NCBI GenBank assembly: GCA_903956845.1 | Contig: CAJBOO010000180.1 | Coordinates: forward strand, 1 to 64,000 | Origin: an uncultured Burkholderiales bacterium | Lineage (GTDB): Bacteria > Pseudomonadota > Gammaproteobacteria > Burkholderiales > Burkholderiaceae_C | Reading direction: 5' to 3' | Length of the DNA: 64,000 nucleotides | Shown here: positions 12,383 through 23,725 of the stretch, piece by piece | Layout: every line of letters starts with the position of its first letter | Numbering within the stretch: position 1 is the first letter of the stretch | Notes under the pieces: model-generated | Databases searched by the model: none | Told to the model about the DNA's origin: nothing | What the model saw: only the letters and a program-made list of their open reading frames with translations | Made by a program: the position numbers and the translations under genes

Positions 12383-12988
12383 ATGTCACTCACGATCGAT
12401 TACTACATGGCCCCCCAAAGCCCCTGGACCTATTTGGGCCACGCCCGCTTGACCGACATGGCGCAAGCCCATGGTGCGCAGGTGCGCATCAAGCCGGTGG
12501 ACATTGGCGGACAAATTTTCCCGGCCAGCGGCGGCTTGCCCTTGGGTCAACGCGCACCGCAACGCCAGGCCTACCGTTTGGTCGAGTTGCAGCGCTTTTC
12601 ACACTTGTTGCAATTGCCCCTGAACCTGCATCCCCGGTTTTTCCCGGTTTCGGGCGACGATGCCGCACGGTTGATCATCGCCGTGGCTTCGCAAGATGGC
12701 GATCACGCCGCGATGCAACTGTGCGATGCCTTGCTCAAGGTGGTCTGGGTGCAAGAGCGCAACTTGGCCGACCATGCCGTGTTGGCCGAGGTTGTGCATG
12801 AACAGCAGTTGCCGGCTGAACGCTTGTCGCAATCGCTGCAAGCCAATGTGCAGGCCGTCTACCAAGCCCATACCGAAGAGGCTTTGGCGCTGGGCGTGTT
12901 TGGTGCACCCACCTACGTGGTTCAAGGCGAATTGTTTTGGGGCCAGGACAGGCTTGATTTTTTAGAGCGCCGCTTGCAAGCTGGCTGA
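12383..12988 (+). CDS. 2-hydroxychromene-2-carboxylate isomerase family protein (DsbA/GST-kappa fold)
   Basis: A 201-residue thioredoxin-superfamily protein beginning MSLTIDYYMAPQSPWTYLG. Ser13 in the S-P-W segment occupies the place of the catalytic serine of glutathione-dependent isomerases, and there is no CxxC disulfide motif. The cis-proline region VFGAPTYVVQGELFWGQDRLDFL is typical of the family. Known members isomerise a naphthalene breakdown intermediate, but many paralogues have unknown substrates. It is followed by a dienelactone hydrolase gene 13 bases later, which fits aromatic or lactone catabolism. Confidence 0.8.
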   Translation: MSLTIDYYMAPQSPWTYLGHARLTDMAQAHGAQVRIKPVDIGGQIFPASGGLPLGQRAPQRQAYRLVELQRFSHLLQLPLNLHPRFFPVSGDDAARLIIAVASQDGDHAAMQLCDALLKVVWVQERNLADHAVLAEVVHEQQLPAERLSQSLQANVQAVYQAHTEEALALGVFGAPTYVVQGELFWGQDRLDFLERRLQAG

Positions 12989-13001
12989 AGGAGCAAAGCG
13001 C

Positions 13002-13694
13002 ATGGGACAACTCATCGATTTAAGGGCTGAAGATGGCTTTGTGAGCGAGGCCTATTTGGCTCAGCCCAAGCTCAAGCCGCGGGCAGCGATTGTCATCCTG
13101 CCGGAAATTTTCGGCGTCAACAAACACATCCGCGCGGTCGCAGACGGGTTTGCCATGGCGGGTTTTTTGGCCATCGTGCCAGACACCTTTGCCCGTTTGA
13201 AAACGGGTGTGGAGTTGGGTTACACCCCTGAAGACATTGCCCAGGGCCGCTCGCTCAAAAACCAGGCCGAAGCCTTGCCCGCGCCTGGCGTCTTGGCCGA
13301 GGTGCAAGCTGCCGTTGCCCATGCAGACCAAGCCGCTGGCGGTTTGGTGGGCATCGTTGGTTACTGTTGGGGTGGCTTGTTGACCTGGCGAGCCGCTGGC
13401 CAAATTCAGGGGCTGAGCGCAGCCGTGAGTTATTACGGCGGCGGCATGACCTTGCCCGACGAACGGGCCAGGCAGGCGGTGTGTCCGGTGTTGGCCCACT
13501 TTGGCAACCAAGACCCGATCATCCCCATGGACACGGTAGAGGCCTTTCGACAAGCGCAGCCCCAGGTGCAAGTCGAGGTGTATGACGCTGACCACGGTTT
13601 CAACTGCGACCACCGGGGGTCTTACAACGCACCCGCGGCCGACCTGGCTTTAGAGCGCACCTTGGCGTTTTTCATCCGCCACCTGGGCGACTGA
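13002..13694 (+). CDS. Dienelactone hydrolase family protein
   Basis: Alpha/beta hydrolase of 230 residues with the Cys-His-Asp triad of carboxymethylenebutenolidases: Cys122 in GYCWGG, Asp171 in NQDPIIP and His198 in DADHGFNC. Family members open dienelactone to maleylacetate in chlorocatechol degradation. The start ATG at 13002 follows an AAGGAG site. It appears to be co-transcribed with the isomerase upstream and ends one base from the convergent hemB stop. The true substrate is uncertain because many relatives are general lactonases. Confidence 0.85.
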   Translation: MGQLIDLRAEDGFVSEAYLAQPKLKPRAAIVILPEIFGVNKHIRAVADGFAMAGFLAIVPDTFARLKTGVELGYTPEDIAQGRSLKNQAEALPAPGVLAEVQAAVAHADQAAGGLVGIVGYCWGGLLTWRAAGQIQGLSAAVSYYGGGMTLPDERARQAVCPVLAHFGNQDPIIPMDTVEAFRQAQPQVQVEVYDADHGFNCDHRGSYNAPAADLALERTLAFFIRHLGD

Positions 13695-13695
13695 T

Positions 13696-16353
<2,658 letters not shown>

Positions 16354-16357
16354 AAAG

Positions 16358-16693
16358 ATGAGTTCAAACAGTTACTTCAAACACCACGTGTTTTTTTGCC
16401 TGAACCAGCGTGAGGCGCCGCGCGAAAGCTGCGCCAATCACGCGGCACAAGAGGCCTTCAAGCATTGCAAATCCGCCATCAAACACGCAGAAATGGGTGG
16501 GCCTGGCGGCGTGCGCATCAGCCAAGCGGGTTGCCTGGACCGTTGTGCCGGTGGACCGGTGATGGTGGTGTATCCCGAGGCGGTTTGGTACACCTATGTC
16601 GACAACAAAGACATCGACGAGATCATGCAATCCCACTTGAAAAACGGACAAGTGGTTGAACGCCTGCGCCTGGGCGACGATGTCGGACATTGA
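16358..16693 (+). CDS. (2Fe-2S) thioredoxin-like ferredoxin domain protein
   Basis: A 111-residue protein whose four cysteines Cys14-x10-Cys25 and Cys59-x3-Cys63 (AGCLDRCAGGP) match the pattern of thioredoxin-fold [2Fe-2S] ferredoxins related to the NuoE C-terminal domain. A fifth cysteine, Cys37, is probably not a ligand. The ending PEAVWYTYVDNKDIDEIMQSHL is typical of this stand-alone group. It lies 4 bases after the VanZ gene and 3 bases before an alpha/beta hydrolase, so it is likely part of one transcript. The electron partner is unknown. Confidence 0.85.
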   Translation: MSSNSYFKHHVFFCLNQREAPRESCANHAAQEAFKHCKSAIKHAEMGGPGGVRISQAGCLDRCAGGPVMVVYPEAVWYTYVDNKDIDEIMQSHLKNGQVVERLRLGDDVGH

Positions 16694-16696
16694 GCC

Positions 16697-17317
16697 GTGT
16701 CCCTCAGTCAACGCCTGAGCTTGCAGGTTGACGGCCGGGCCGTCGAAGCGGTGTTGGATCGACCTGACGGCGCGTCGCGTGGCTTGGCGGTGATCGCTCA
16801 TCCGCATCCCTTGTTTGGCGGCACCATGGACAACAAAGTGGTGCAAACCCTGGCGCGAGCCCACGTGCAAACGGGCTGGAACACCTTGCGTTTCAATTTT
16901 CGAGGCGTAGGCATGAGCACTGGCGAACATGACAACGGACTTGGAGAGGCGCAAGACCTGTTGTCCCTCATGGATCAACTGGCGCCCCTGGGTCCCTTGG
17001 CCTTGGCCGGTTTTTCTTTCGGTGCCTATGTGGCGGCTCAGGCGGTGCAAGCCTTGTGGCCAACAGGCCGTTTGGCAACCACCATCCTGGTGGGAACGGC
17101 CGTGCCTAAATTTCCGGCGCCCGCATTGCCGCCTGAGGCCCATGCCCAAACCTTGGTGATCCACGGCGAGCAAGACGACACCGTGGCTTTGGCGGGGGTG
17201 ATGGATTGGGCTCGCCCCCAACAACTGCCGGTGATGGTCGTGCCCGGTGGGGGGCATTTCTTTCATGGACAATTGCCCTTGCTCAAATCCTTGGCCTTGC
17301 GCCACCTCCAGGCCTGA
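16697..17317 (+). CDS. Alpha/beta hydrolase of the short 'KANL3/Tex30-like' group
   Basis: A 206-residue hydrolase with a GTG start placed 3 bases after the previous stop. The nucleophile Ser107 is in the elbow GFSFGAY, with Asp160 (EQDDTV) and His187 (GGGHFF) completing the triad. The early motif HPHPLFGGTMDNKVV marks the bacterial dienelactone-hydrolase-like group found in many proteobacteria. The substrate is unknown. It appears to close the hemJ-VanZ-ferredoxin-hydrolase string; dacA begins 26 bases later. Confidence 0.8.
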   Translation: MSLSQRLSLQVDGRAVEAVLDRPDGASRGLAVIAHPHPLFGGTMDNKVVQTLARAHVQTGWNTLRFNFRGVGMSTGEHDNGLGEAQDLLSLMDQLAPLGPLALAGFSFGAYVAAQAVQALWPTGRLATTILVGTAVPKFPAPALPPEAHAQTLVIHGEQDDTVALAGVMDWARPQQLPVMVVPGGGHFFHGQLPLLKSLALRHLQA

Positions 17318-17343
17318 CACGTCTTCATCTTTCATCGGTTTTC

Positions 17344-18495
17344 ATGACAAAACAGTTTTCACTTTGGTTTGCCGCGTGTGTCCTCAGTTTGTCGGCGCAA
17401 GCCCAGGTACCACAGGCCCCTGATATCGCTGCCCGCGCGTACTTGCTGTTGGATGTCACCGCCAACCAAGTGTTGGCACAAAAAGACGCAGACGTGCCGA
17501 TCGAGCCCGCCTCATTGACCAAGTTGATGACCGCTTACTTGACCTTTGATGCATTGCGCAATAAAAAAATCTCGCTGCAACAAACGCTTTCTGTCAGTCC
17601 GAAAGCCTGGAAGATGCCTGGCTCGCGCATGTTCATCGACCCGAAAATGCAAGTCCCTGTCGAGGACCTGATCAAGGGCATGATCGTGCAGTCCGGCAAT
17701 GACGCCACCATGGCATTGGCCGAAGGTGTGGGCGGCACCAGCGAGCATTTCGTGCAGATGATGAATGCCCAAGCCAAAGCATTGGGCATGCTCAACACGG
17801 CATACAAAAACCCAGAAGGATTGACCGAGTCGGGGCACACCACCACAGCACGTGATTTGTCGATTTTGTCTGTCCGCCTGATGCAAGACTTCCCGGATTT
17901 CGTGGGCTTCTACGCGATCAAAAAATACCGCTATGCAGGCACCCCTGCCGCCAATGACACCAACCGCAACCTGTTGTTGTTCAGGGACCCCACGGTGGAT
18001 GGCCTGAAAACTGGCCACACCGATGCGGCAGGCTTTTGTTTGGTGGCCACGGCCAAACGTGATTTCCCCAACTTGCAAGGCCGTCGATTGGTGGCCATCG
18101 TCCTGGGGGCCAGCAGCGAAAACGCCCGTGCCGAGGAAGCCCAAAAGCTCTTGAACTGGGGCTACACCGCCTATGACGGCATCAAACTGTTTGAAGCCAA
18201 CCAAGCGGTGGTCACGCCTGCCGTGTTCAAAGGCAAAGAAAGCCAAGTGGGTTTGGGTCGCCCTGCACCCATCGTGGTGGCGGTGCCGCAAGGACAAGCA
18301 GCCCGCTTGAAAACCTTGGTCACCCGCCCCGACCCCTTGCTCGCACCGTTGCAAAAAAACCAACAAGTCGCCACCCTCAAAGTCATGTTGGACCAAGTGC
18401 CTTTGGCCGACATTCCCTTGCTGGCGCTGACGTCGGTCGAGGAAGCTGGTTTTGTTGGCCGCACATGGGACTCGCTCACCCTTTGGCTCAAGTGA
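17344..18495 (+). CDS. dacA: Serine-type D-Ala-D-Ala carboxypeptidase (low-molecular-weight PBP)
   Basis: Periplasmic enzyme that removes the terminal D-alanine from peptidoglycan stem peptides. The start at 17344 gives 383 residues with a signal peptide of about 20 residues (MTKQFSLWFAACVLSLSAQA). Active-site motifs are Ser57-x-x-Lys60 (SLTK), Ser117-Gly-Asn119 and Lys222-Thr-Gly224. A C-terminal beta domain follows, and the last residues (WDSLTLWLK) form the amphipathic membrane anchor typical of PBP5/6-like enzymes. The dacA or dacC name is a family-level choice. It immediately precedes the str operon promoter region. Confidence 0.92.
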   Translation: MTKQFSLWFAACVLSLSAQAQVPQAPDIAARAYLLLDVTANQVLAQKDADVPIEPASLTKLMTAYLTFDALRNKKISLQQTLSVSPKAWKMPGSRMFIDPKMQVPVEDLIKGMIVQSGNDATMALAEGVGGTSEHFVQMMNAQAKALGMLNTAYKNPEGLTESGHTTTARDLSILSVRLMQDFPDFVGFYAIKKYRYAGTPAANDTNRNLLLFRDPTVDGLKTGHTDAAGFCLVATAKRDFPNLQGRRLVAIVLGASSENARAEEAQKLLNWGYTAYDGIKLFEANQAVVTPAVFKGKESQVGLGRPAPIVVAVPQGQAARLKTLVTRPDPLLAPLQKNQQVATLKVMLDQVPLADIPLLALTSVEEAGFVGRTWDSLTLWLK

Positions 18496-18553
18496 CTATT
18501 TAGGTATTCATTTCGTGAGCTGATTCGGACAATTAGGCCAACCCCGCCATCAC

Positions 18554-18562
18554 TGCTATACT
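18554..18562 (+). promoter_or_regulatory. Candidate extended -10 promoter of the str operon
   Basis: TG-C-TATACT at 18554-18562 is an extended -10 element lying 52 bases before rpsL; the -35 region (TTAGGC, 18533-18538) is weak, as expected for extended -10 promoters. A short inverted repeat TTCGG/CCGAA (about 18572-18587) follows in the presumed leader. No terminator is seen between dacA and rpsL, so read-through is also possible. Confidence 0.45.
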
Positions 18563-18613
18563 GTCAGGCTTTTCGGAATTTACCGAACCCTGTTACGTTG
18601 AAGGACGTTTTCA

Positions 18614-18991
18614 ATGCCAACCATCAATCAATTGGTGCGTCATGGACGCGAGGTCGAAAAGACCAAGTCCAAGAGCCCTGCGATGCAAAATTCGCCCCAG
18701 CGCCGTGGCGTTTGTACACGCGTGTACACCACCACTCCGATAAAGCCAATCTCTGCGCTGCGTAAAGTAGCCAAGGTTCGCTTGACCAACGGTTTCGAGG
18801 TCATCTCCTACATCGGCGGTGAAGGCCACAACTTGCAAGAGCACTCTGTGGTGTTGGTGCGCGGCGGTCGTGTCAAGGATTTGCCAGGTGTGCGTTATCA
18901 CATCGTGCGCGGTTCACTCGACTTGCAAGGCGTCAAAGACCGCAAGCAATCTCGTTCCAAATACGGCGCCAAGCGCCCCAAGAAAGCCTGA
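18614..18991 (+). CDS. rpsL: 30S ribosomal protein S12 with K43I and N46I in the PNSA loop
   Basis: S12 sits at the 30S decoding centre and helps monitor codon-anticodon pairing. The 125-residue length and the rest of the sequence are normal ([38 protein letters not shown]). However, residues 43-48 read I-K-P-I-S-A instead of the almost universal K-K-P-N-S-A. Codon 43 is ATA and codon 46 is ATC, each one A-to-T change from the expected AAA and AAC. Residue 43 (Lys42 in mature E. coli numbering) is the classical streptomycin-resistance site. The second hot spot, GGRVKDLPG, is unchanged. First gene of the str operon. Confidence 0.97.
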   Translation: MPTINQLVRHGREVEKTKSKSPAMQNSPQRRGVCTRVYTTTPIKPISALRKVAKVRLTNGFEVISYIGGEGHNLQEHSVVLVRGGRVKDLPGVRYHIVRGSLDLQGVKDRKQSRSKYGAKRPKKA

Positions 18992-19038
18992 TTTTCATCA
19001 GGTGCTGTGCAGGCTCTGGCTGGGCTTGCCGCAGCAAA

Positions 19039-19073
19039 GACCCGTTAGAGCGAACCTGTTGTTCGCGCGGGTC
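19039..19073 (+). promoter_or_regulatory. Stem-loop in the rpsL-rpsG spacer, candidate S7 control site
   Basis: Two stacked perfect helices, GACCCG/CGGGTC (19039-19044 with 19068-19073) and GCGAAC/GTTCGC (19050-19055 with 19061-19066), enclose a 5-base loop. An asymmetric internal loop (TTAGA opposite G) separates them. In E. coli, ribosomal protein S7 represses the str operon by binding the rpsL-rpsG intercistronic RNA. This element has the right position, but S7 binding here is an inference. Confidence 0.5.
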
Positions 19074-19144
19074 GAGTAAGTGGAGGCCTTCATGGTCTTC
19101 GCGGGTGTGCAAAGCACATCCAACTGAAACACAAAGGAAGCAAC

Positions 19145-19615
19145 ATGCCACGTCGTCGCGAAGTCCCGAAACGGGAAATACTGCCTGATCCTAAATACGG
19201 CAACATCGAACTCTCTAAATTCATGAACGTGGTGATGGAAAGCGGCAAAAAAGCTGTCGCTGAACGCATCATCTACGGCGCTCTGGAGCAAATCCAGGCC
19301 AAATCTGGCAAAGACCCCTTGGAGCTCTTTAGCCACGCCATCAACAACGTCAAGCCCATGGTCGAGGTGAAATCCCGCCGCGTCGGTGGTGCCAATTACC
19401 AAGTGCCGGTTGAAGTGCGCCCTGTGCGTCGCTTGGCTTTGTCCATGCGTTGGATCAAAGAAGCCGCCCGCAAGCGTGGTGAGAAATCCATGGCACTGCG
19501 GTTGGCCAACGAATTGCTCGAAGCGGCTGAAGGCCGTGGCGGCGCCATGAAAAAGCGTGACGAAGTTCACCGCATGGCTGAAGCCAACAAGGCCTTCTCA
19601 CACTTCCGCTTCTAA
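19145..19615 (+). CDS. rpsG: 30S ribosomal protein S7
   Basis: Primary 16S-binding protein that nucleates the 30S head and contacts the E-site tRNA. It has 156 residues, normal for the family. It starts [20 protein letters not shown] and ends with the basic helix region [20 protein letters not shown]. It follows rpsL after a structured 153-base spacer and precedes fusA by 155 bases, both wide gaps for ribosomal genes. A ribosome binding site (AAGGAAG) lies before the ATG. Confidence 0.97.
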   Translation: MPRRREVPKREILPDPKYGNIELSKFMNVVMESGKKAVAERIIYGALEQIQAKSGKDPLELFSHAINNVKPMVEVKSRRVGGANYQVPVEVRPVRRLALSMRWIKEAARKRGEKSMALRLANELLEAAEGRGGAMKKRDEVHRMAEANKAFSHFRF

Positions 19616-19705
19616 GAGCGCCCGCCAGGCGGGTCTCTTGGCTGGCTGGGGTCGTCGTTGCGTTGTCACGTATTTTTCGCACGACCTGCTTAGACTGAGA
19701 CCTGC

Positions 19706-19739
19706 TCGCTACCCACCACAAGTGGTGTAGCGATTTTTT
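19706..19739 (+). terminator. Intrinsic-terminator-like hairpin between rpsG and fusA
   Basis: The arms TCGCTA (19706-19711) and TAGCGA (19728-19733) flank an inner helix CACCA/TGGTG with loop CAAG and a 2-base CC bulge. The stem is followed directly by six T residues (19734-19739), then by another T run after one G. It ends 31 bases before the fusA start codon. It has the form of a rho-independent terminator inside the str operon and may act as a partial attenuator. Confidence 0.65.
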
Positions 19740-19770
19740 GTTTTTAATTGAATTCCCAAGAGGTTGATCC

Positions 19771-21873
19771 ATGGCACGCAAGACTCCTATCGAGCGCTAT
19801 CGCAATATCGGTATTTCTGCCCACATCGATGCAGGCAAAACCACCACGACCGAGCGCATTCTTTACTACACCGGCGTGAACCACAAAATCGGTGAAGTGC
19901 ACGACGGTGCCGCCACCATGGACTGGATGGAGCAAGAGCAAGAGCGTGGCATCACGATCACGTCAGCGGCCACCACCTGTTTCTGGAAGGGCATGGATGC
20001 CTCTTTCCCTGAGCACCGCATCAACATCATTGACACCCCTGGACACGTTGACTTCACCATCGAAGTGGAGCGTTCTATGCGCGTGCTCGACGGCGCTTGC
20101 ATGGTCTATTGCGCGGTGGGTGGTGTGCAACCCCAATCTGAAACCGTTTGGCGTCAAGCCAACAAATACAAAGTGCCACGCTTGGCCTTTGTGAACAAAA
20201 TGGACCGCACTGGTGCCAATTTCTTCAAGGTCTACGACCAAATGAAATTGCGCTTGAAAGCCAACCCCATTCCCATCGTGATCCCCATTGGCGCAGAAGA
20301 AAACTTCCGTGGCGTGGTTGACTTGCGCAAGATGAAGGCCATCATTTGGGATGAAGCTTCCCAGGGCATGAAATTCACATTCGAAGACATCCCAGCCGAA
20401 CTGGTGGAAGACGCGAAAAAATGGCGTGAAGGCATGGTCGAAGCGGCCGCCGAAGCCTCTGAAGAGTTGATGAACAAGTACCTCGAAGAAGGTGACTTGA
20501 CCGAAGCTGAAATCACCCATGGTCTGCGCATTCGCACCATCGCCAGTGAGATTCAGCCCATGATGTGCGGCACGGCTTTCAAGAACAAAGGCGTGCAGCG
20601 TATGTTGGATGCGGTCATCGAGTTGATGCCTTCCCCCATCGACATCCCGCCTGTGGGTGGCACGGATGACGACGAAAAAGAAGTCTTCCGCAAAGCCGAC
20701 GACAACGAAAAATTCTCTTCACTCGCGTTCAAATTGATGACCGACCCGTTCGTCGGACAACTCACTTTCGTGCGTGTGTACTCCGGCGTCTTGAAAAAGG
20801 GCGACACGGTTTACAACCCGATCAAAGGCAAGAAAGAGCGTATCGGTCGTATCGTGCAAATGCACGCCAACAACCGTGAAGAAGTCGATGAAATTTGCGC
20901 TGGCGACATCGCGGCTTGCGTGGGTTTGAAAGACGTGACCACCGGCGAAACCTTGTGCGATCCCGACAACATCGTGATGCTCGAGCGCATGGTGTTCCCA
21001 GAGCCTGTGATTGCACAGGCTGTCGAGCCCAAGACCAAAGCTGACCAAGAAAAAATGGGCATCGCCTTGCAACGCTTGGCGGCTGAAGATCCTTCCTTCC
21101 GCGTCAAGACCGACGAAGAATCAGGCCAGACCATCATTGCCGGTATGGGCGAATTGCACCTCGAGATCATCGTGGACCGCATGAAGCGTGAGTTCGGTGT
21201 GGAAGCCAACGTGGGCAAGCCTCAAGTGGCTTATCGCGAAACCATCCGCAAAACCATTGAAGACAGCGAAGGCAAGTTTGTTCGTCAGTCTGGTGGTAAA
21301 GGTCAATACGGTCACGTGGTCTTCAAGATCGAGCCCAACGAAGCTGGCAAAGGCTTTGAGTTTGTGGATGCGATCAAGGGTGGTGTGGTTCCCCGCGAAT
21401 ACATCCCTGCCGTGGAAAAAGGCGTGATCGAAGCCTTGACCGCTGGCGTGCTCGCTGGCTACCCCGTGGTGGACGTCAAAGTGACATTGCACTTCGGTTC
21501 TTACCACGATGTCGACTCGTCAGAAATGGCGTTCAAGATGGCGGCCATCTTTGGTTTCAAAGAAGGCTGTAAAAAAGCCAGCCCCGTTATCCTCGAGCCC
21601 ATGATGGCCGTGGAAGTCGAAACCCCTGAAGACTACGCCGGTAACGTGATGGGCGATTTGTCCTCACGCCGTGGCATGGTGCAGGGCATGGAAGACATGG
21701 TTGGTGGCGGCAAAGCCATCAAGGCAGAAGTGCCCTTGTCCGAGATGTTCGGTTACTCCACCACCTTGCGTTCCATGTCTCAAGGTCGCGCGACCTATTC
21801 CATGGAATTCAAACACTACACAGAAGCACCTCGCAACGTCGCAGAAGCGATCGTGGCAGCCAGGGCGAAGTAA
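19771..21873 (+). CDS. fusA: Elongation factor G
   Basis: GTPase that drives mRNA-tRNA translocation and, with RRF, ribosome recycling. It has 700 residues, the full standard length. The GTPase motifs are intact: [12 protein letters not shown] (G1), RGITITSAA (switch I), DTPGHVDF (G3) and NKMDR (G4). Domain IV is recognisable at [13 protein letters not shown], with the loop GSYHDVDSS reaching the decoding centre. It is preceded by a terminator-like hairpin and by an AGAGG site. Confidence 0.98.
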   Translation: MARKTPIERYRNIGISAHIDAGKTTTTERILYYTGVNHKIGEVHDGAATMDWMEQEQERGITITSAATTCFWKGMDASFPEHRINIIDTPGHVDFTIEVERSMRVLDGACMVYCAVGGVQPQSETVWRQANKYKVPRLAFVNKMDRTGANFFKVYDQMKLRLKANPIPIVIPIGAEENFRGVVDLRKMKAIIWDEASQGMKFTFEDIPAELVEDAKKWREGMVEAAAEASEELMNKYLEEGDLTEAEITHGLRIRTIASEIQPMMCGTAFKNKGVQRMLDAVIELMPSPIDIPPVGGTDDDEKEVFRKADDNEKFSSLAFKLMTDPFVGQLTFVRVYSGVLKKGDTVYNPIKGKKERIGRIVQMHANNREEVDEICAGDIAACVGLKDVTTGETLCDPDNIVMLERMVFPEPVIAQAVEPKTKADQEKMGIALQRLAAEDPSFRVKTDEESGQTIIAGMGELHLEIIVDRMKREFGVEANVGKPQVAYRETIRKTIEDSEGKFVRQSGGKGQYGHVVFKIEPNEAGKGFEFVDAIKGGVVPREYIPAVEKGVIEALTAGVLAGYPVVDVKVTLHFGSYHDVDSSEMAFKMAAIFGFKEGCKKASPVILEPMMAVEVETPEDYAGNVMGDLSSRRGMVQGMEDMVGGGKAIKAEVPLSEMFGYSTTLRSMSQGRATYSMEFKHYTEAPRNVAEAIVAARAK

Positions 21874-22030
21874 ACACAAACAGGTCATCTCAAGCCCTTC
21901 ATGGCTTGGCTGACCTTGCAGACCAAGCGTGTCTGCGACGGTGCGCCGTTTTGTCACCCGTGCAAAACGAATCAGCAGTACCGTGCAGACGTAAAACCAA
22001 ACACGGGCATTGTTCTTTGGAGAATTGAAA
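21874..22030 (+). other. fusA-tuf spacer with small hairpins
   Basis: This 157-base spacer holds no gene. It contains a perfect 6-bp hairpin GCAGAC/GTCTGC (21918-21923 with 21931-21936). A short stem ACGG/CCGT follows (21938-21949) with a few T residues, too weak to call a terminator. The tuf ribosome binding site (TGGAG) is at the end. Its role is unknown; it may set the extra expression of EF-Tu relative to the rest of the operon. Confidence 0.4.
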
Positions 22031-23221
22031 ATGGCAAAAGGCAAGTTTGAGCGGACCAAACCGCACGTGAACGTGGGCACGATTGGCCACGTTGACCATG
22101 GCAAGACGACGCTGACAGCGGCGATCACGACGATTTTGTCGGCTAAGTTTGGTGGTGTGGCCAAGGCCTACGACCAAATTGACGCGGCGCCTGAAGAGAA
22201 GGCTCGCGGCATCACGATCAACACCGCGCACGTGGAGTACGAGACACAAAACCGTCACTACGCGCACGTGGACTGCCCTGGACACGCTGACTATGTGAAG
22301 AACATGATCACGGGTGCGGCGCAGATGGACGGCGCGATTTTGGTGTGCTCGGCCGCTGACGGCCCCATGCCCCAGACGCGTGAACACATTTTGTTGGCAC
22401 GCCAAGTGGGTGTGCCTTACATCATCGTTTTCTTGAACAAGTGCGACATGGTCGACGACGCCGAATTGCTCGAGCTGGTCGAGATGGAAGTGCGCGAGTT
22501 GCTCGACAAATACGATTTCCCTGGCGACACCACACCGATCATCCACGGCTCAGCCAAGCTGGCTTTGGAGGGTGACAAGGGTCCTTTGGGCGAAGAGGCG
22601 ATCTTCAAATTGGCCGAAGCGTTGGACACCTACATCCCCACACCTGAGCGTGCGGTGGATGGCGCGTTCTTGATGCCTGTGGAAGACGTGTTCTCGATCT
22701 CTGGCCGCGGTACCGTGGTGACAGGTCGTGTTGAGCGCGGCATCATCAAGGTGGGTGAAGAGATTGAGATCGTGGGTATCGTTGACACGGTCAAGACCAC
22801 GTGTACTGGCGTGGAGATGTTCCGCAAGCTGCTGGACCAAGGTCAAGCGGGCGACAACGTGGGTATTTTGTTGCGCGGCACCAAGCGCGAAGACGTGCAG
22901 CGCGGCCAAGTGCTGTGCAAGCCCGGTTCGGTCAAGCCACACACGCATTTCACGGCTGAGATTTATGTGTTGAGCAAGGATGAGGGCGGACGCCACACAC
23001 CTTTCTTCAACAACTACCGTCCCCAGTTCTACTTCCGCACAACGGACGTGACCGGCGCGATCGAGTTGCCAGAAGGCAAAGAGATGGTGATGCCTGGTGA
23101 CAACGTGTCGATCACGGTGAAGTTGATCCACCCGATTGCGATGGAAGAAGGTTTGCGCTTCGCGATCCGCGAAGGCGGCAAAACCGTTGGTGCCGGTGTG
23201 GTTGCCAAGATCATTGCTTAA
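22031..23221 (+). CDS. tuf: Elongation factor Tu
   Basis: GTPase that delivers aminoacyl-tRNA to the ribosome. The start [15 protein letters not shown] at 22031 gives 396 residues, the standard length; seven in-frame codons upstream are not part of the protein. Motifs [27 protein letters not shown] and NKCD are intact, and domains 2 and 3 are normal up to [11 protein letters not shown]. Proteobacteria usually carry a second copy near the secE-nusG-rplK cluster, which would lie outside the window. rpsJ begins 9 bases after its stop. Confidence 0.98.
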   Translation: MAKGKFERTKPHVNVGTIGHVDHGKTTLTAAITTILSAKFGGVAKAYDQIDAAPEEKARGITINTAHVEYETQNRHYAHVDCPGHADYVKNMITGAAQMDGAILVCSAADGPMPQTREHILLARQVGVPYIIVFLNKCDMVDDAELLELVEMEVRELLDKYDFPGDTTPIIHGSAKLALEGDKGPLGEEAIFKLAEALDTYIPTPERAVDGAFLMPVEDVFSISGRGTVVTGRVERGIIKVGEEIEIVGIVDTVKTTCTGVEMFRKLLDQGQAGDNVGILLRGTKREDVQRGQVLCKPGSVKPHTHFTAEIYVLSKDEGGRHTPFFNNYRPQFYFRTTDVTGAIELPEGKEMVMPGDNVSITVKLIHPIAMEEGLRFAIREGGKTVGAGVVAKIIA

Positions 23222-23230
23222 GGAAACAAC

Positions 23231-23545
23231 ATGTCTTCAAAGCAAAAAATCCGCATCCGCCTCAAAGCATTCGACTACAAATTGATCGACCAATCCGCGG
23301 CTGAAATCGTGGACACGGCCAAGCGCACCGGCGCGATTGTCAAAGGCCCCGTGCCTTTGCCAACCCGCATGAAGCGTTTCGACATCTTGCGTTCACCTCA
23401 CGTGAACAAGTCCAGCCGTGACCAACTTGAAATCCGCACCCATCAACGTTTGATGGACATCGTTGACCCCACCGACAAAACAGTTGACGCTTTGATGAAG
23501 CTCGATTTGCCAGCCGGTGTGGACGTCGAAATCAAATTGCAGTAA
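23231..23545 (+). CDS. rpsJ: 30S ribosomal protein S10 / NusE
   Basis: 30S head protein that also serves as NusE in antitermination complexes with NusB. It has 104 residues, normal length. The loop region [34 protein letters not shown], associated with ribosome docking, is well conserved. It follows tuf by 9 bases and so appears to be co-transcribed with the str operon. A 180-base gap with a possible promoter separates it from rplC. Confidence 0.97.
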   Translation: MSSKQKIRIRLKAFDYKLIDQSAAEIVDTAKRTGAIVKGPVPLPTRMKRFDILRSPHVNKSSRDQLEIRTHQRLMDIVDPTDKTVDALMKLDLPAGVDVEIKLQ

Positions 23546-23594
23546 TACAAAAGACGTCTTCACAAGAGACGCTGACGTTGGATTGAGCTGAAGG

Positions 23595-23623
23595 CTGGCA
23601 CATGGCTGGTTTTCAGCTACAAT
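23595..23623 (+). promoter_or_regulatory. Candidate promoter for the rplC-rpsQ part of the S10 operon
   Basis: CTGGCA (23595-23600, 4/6 match to TTGACA) and TACAAT (23618-23623, 5/6 match to TATAAT) are spaced by exactly 17 bases. Transcription would start near 23630 and give a leader of about 95 bases. That leader begins with a small GCGC-AAAA-GCGC hairpin (23634-23645) and ends at the rplC ribosome binding site. It would let the large-subunit genes be expressed independently of the str operon. Confidence 0.5.
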
Positions 23624-23725
23624 CCAAGGCTCTGCGCAAAAGCGCGGGGAAATTATCAACCTTCTTTCATACACCAAACGCAGTTGCCAATTGAAGTGAC
23701 CGCGGTGAAAGTTTTGGAGAACAAC

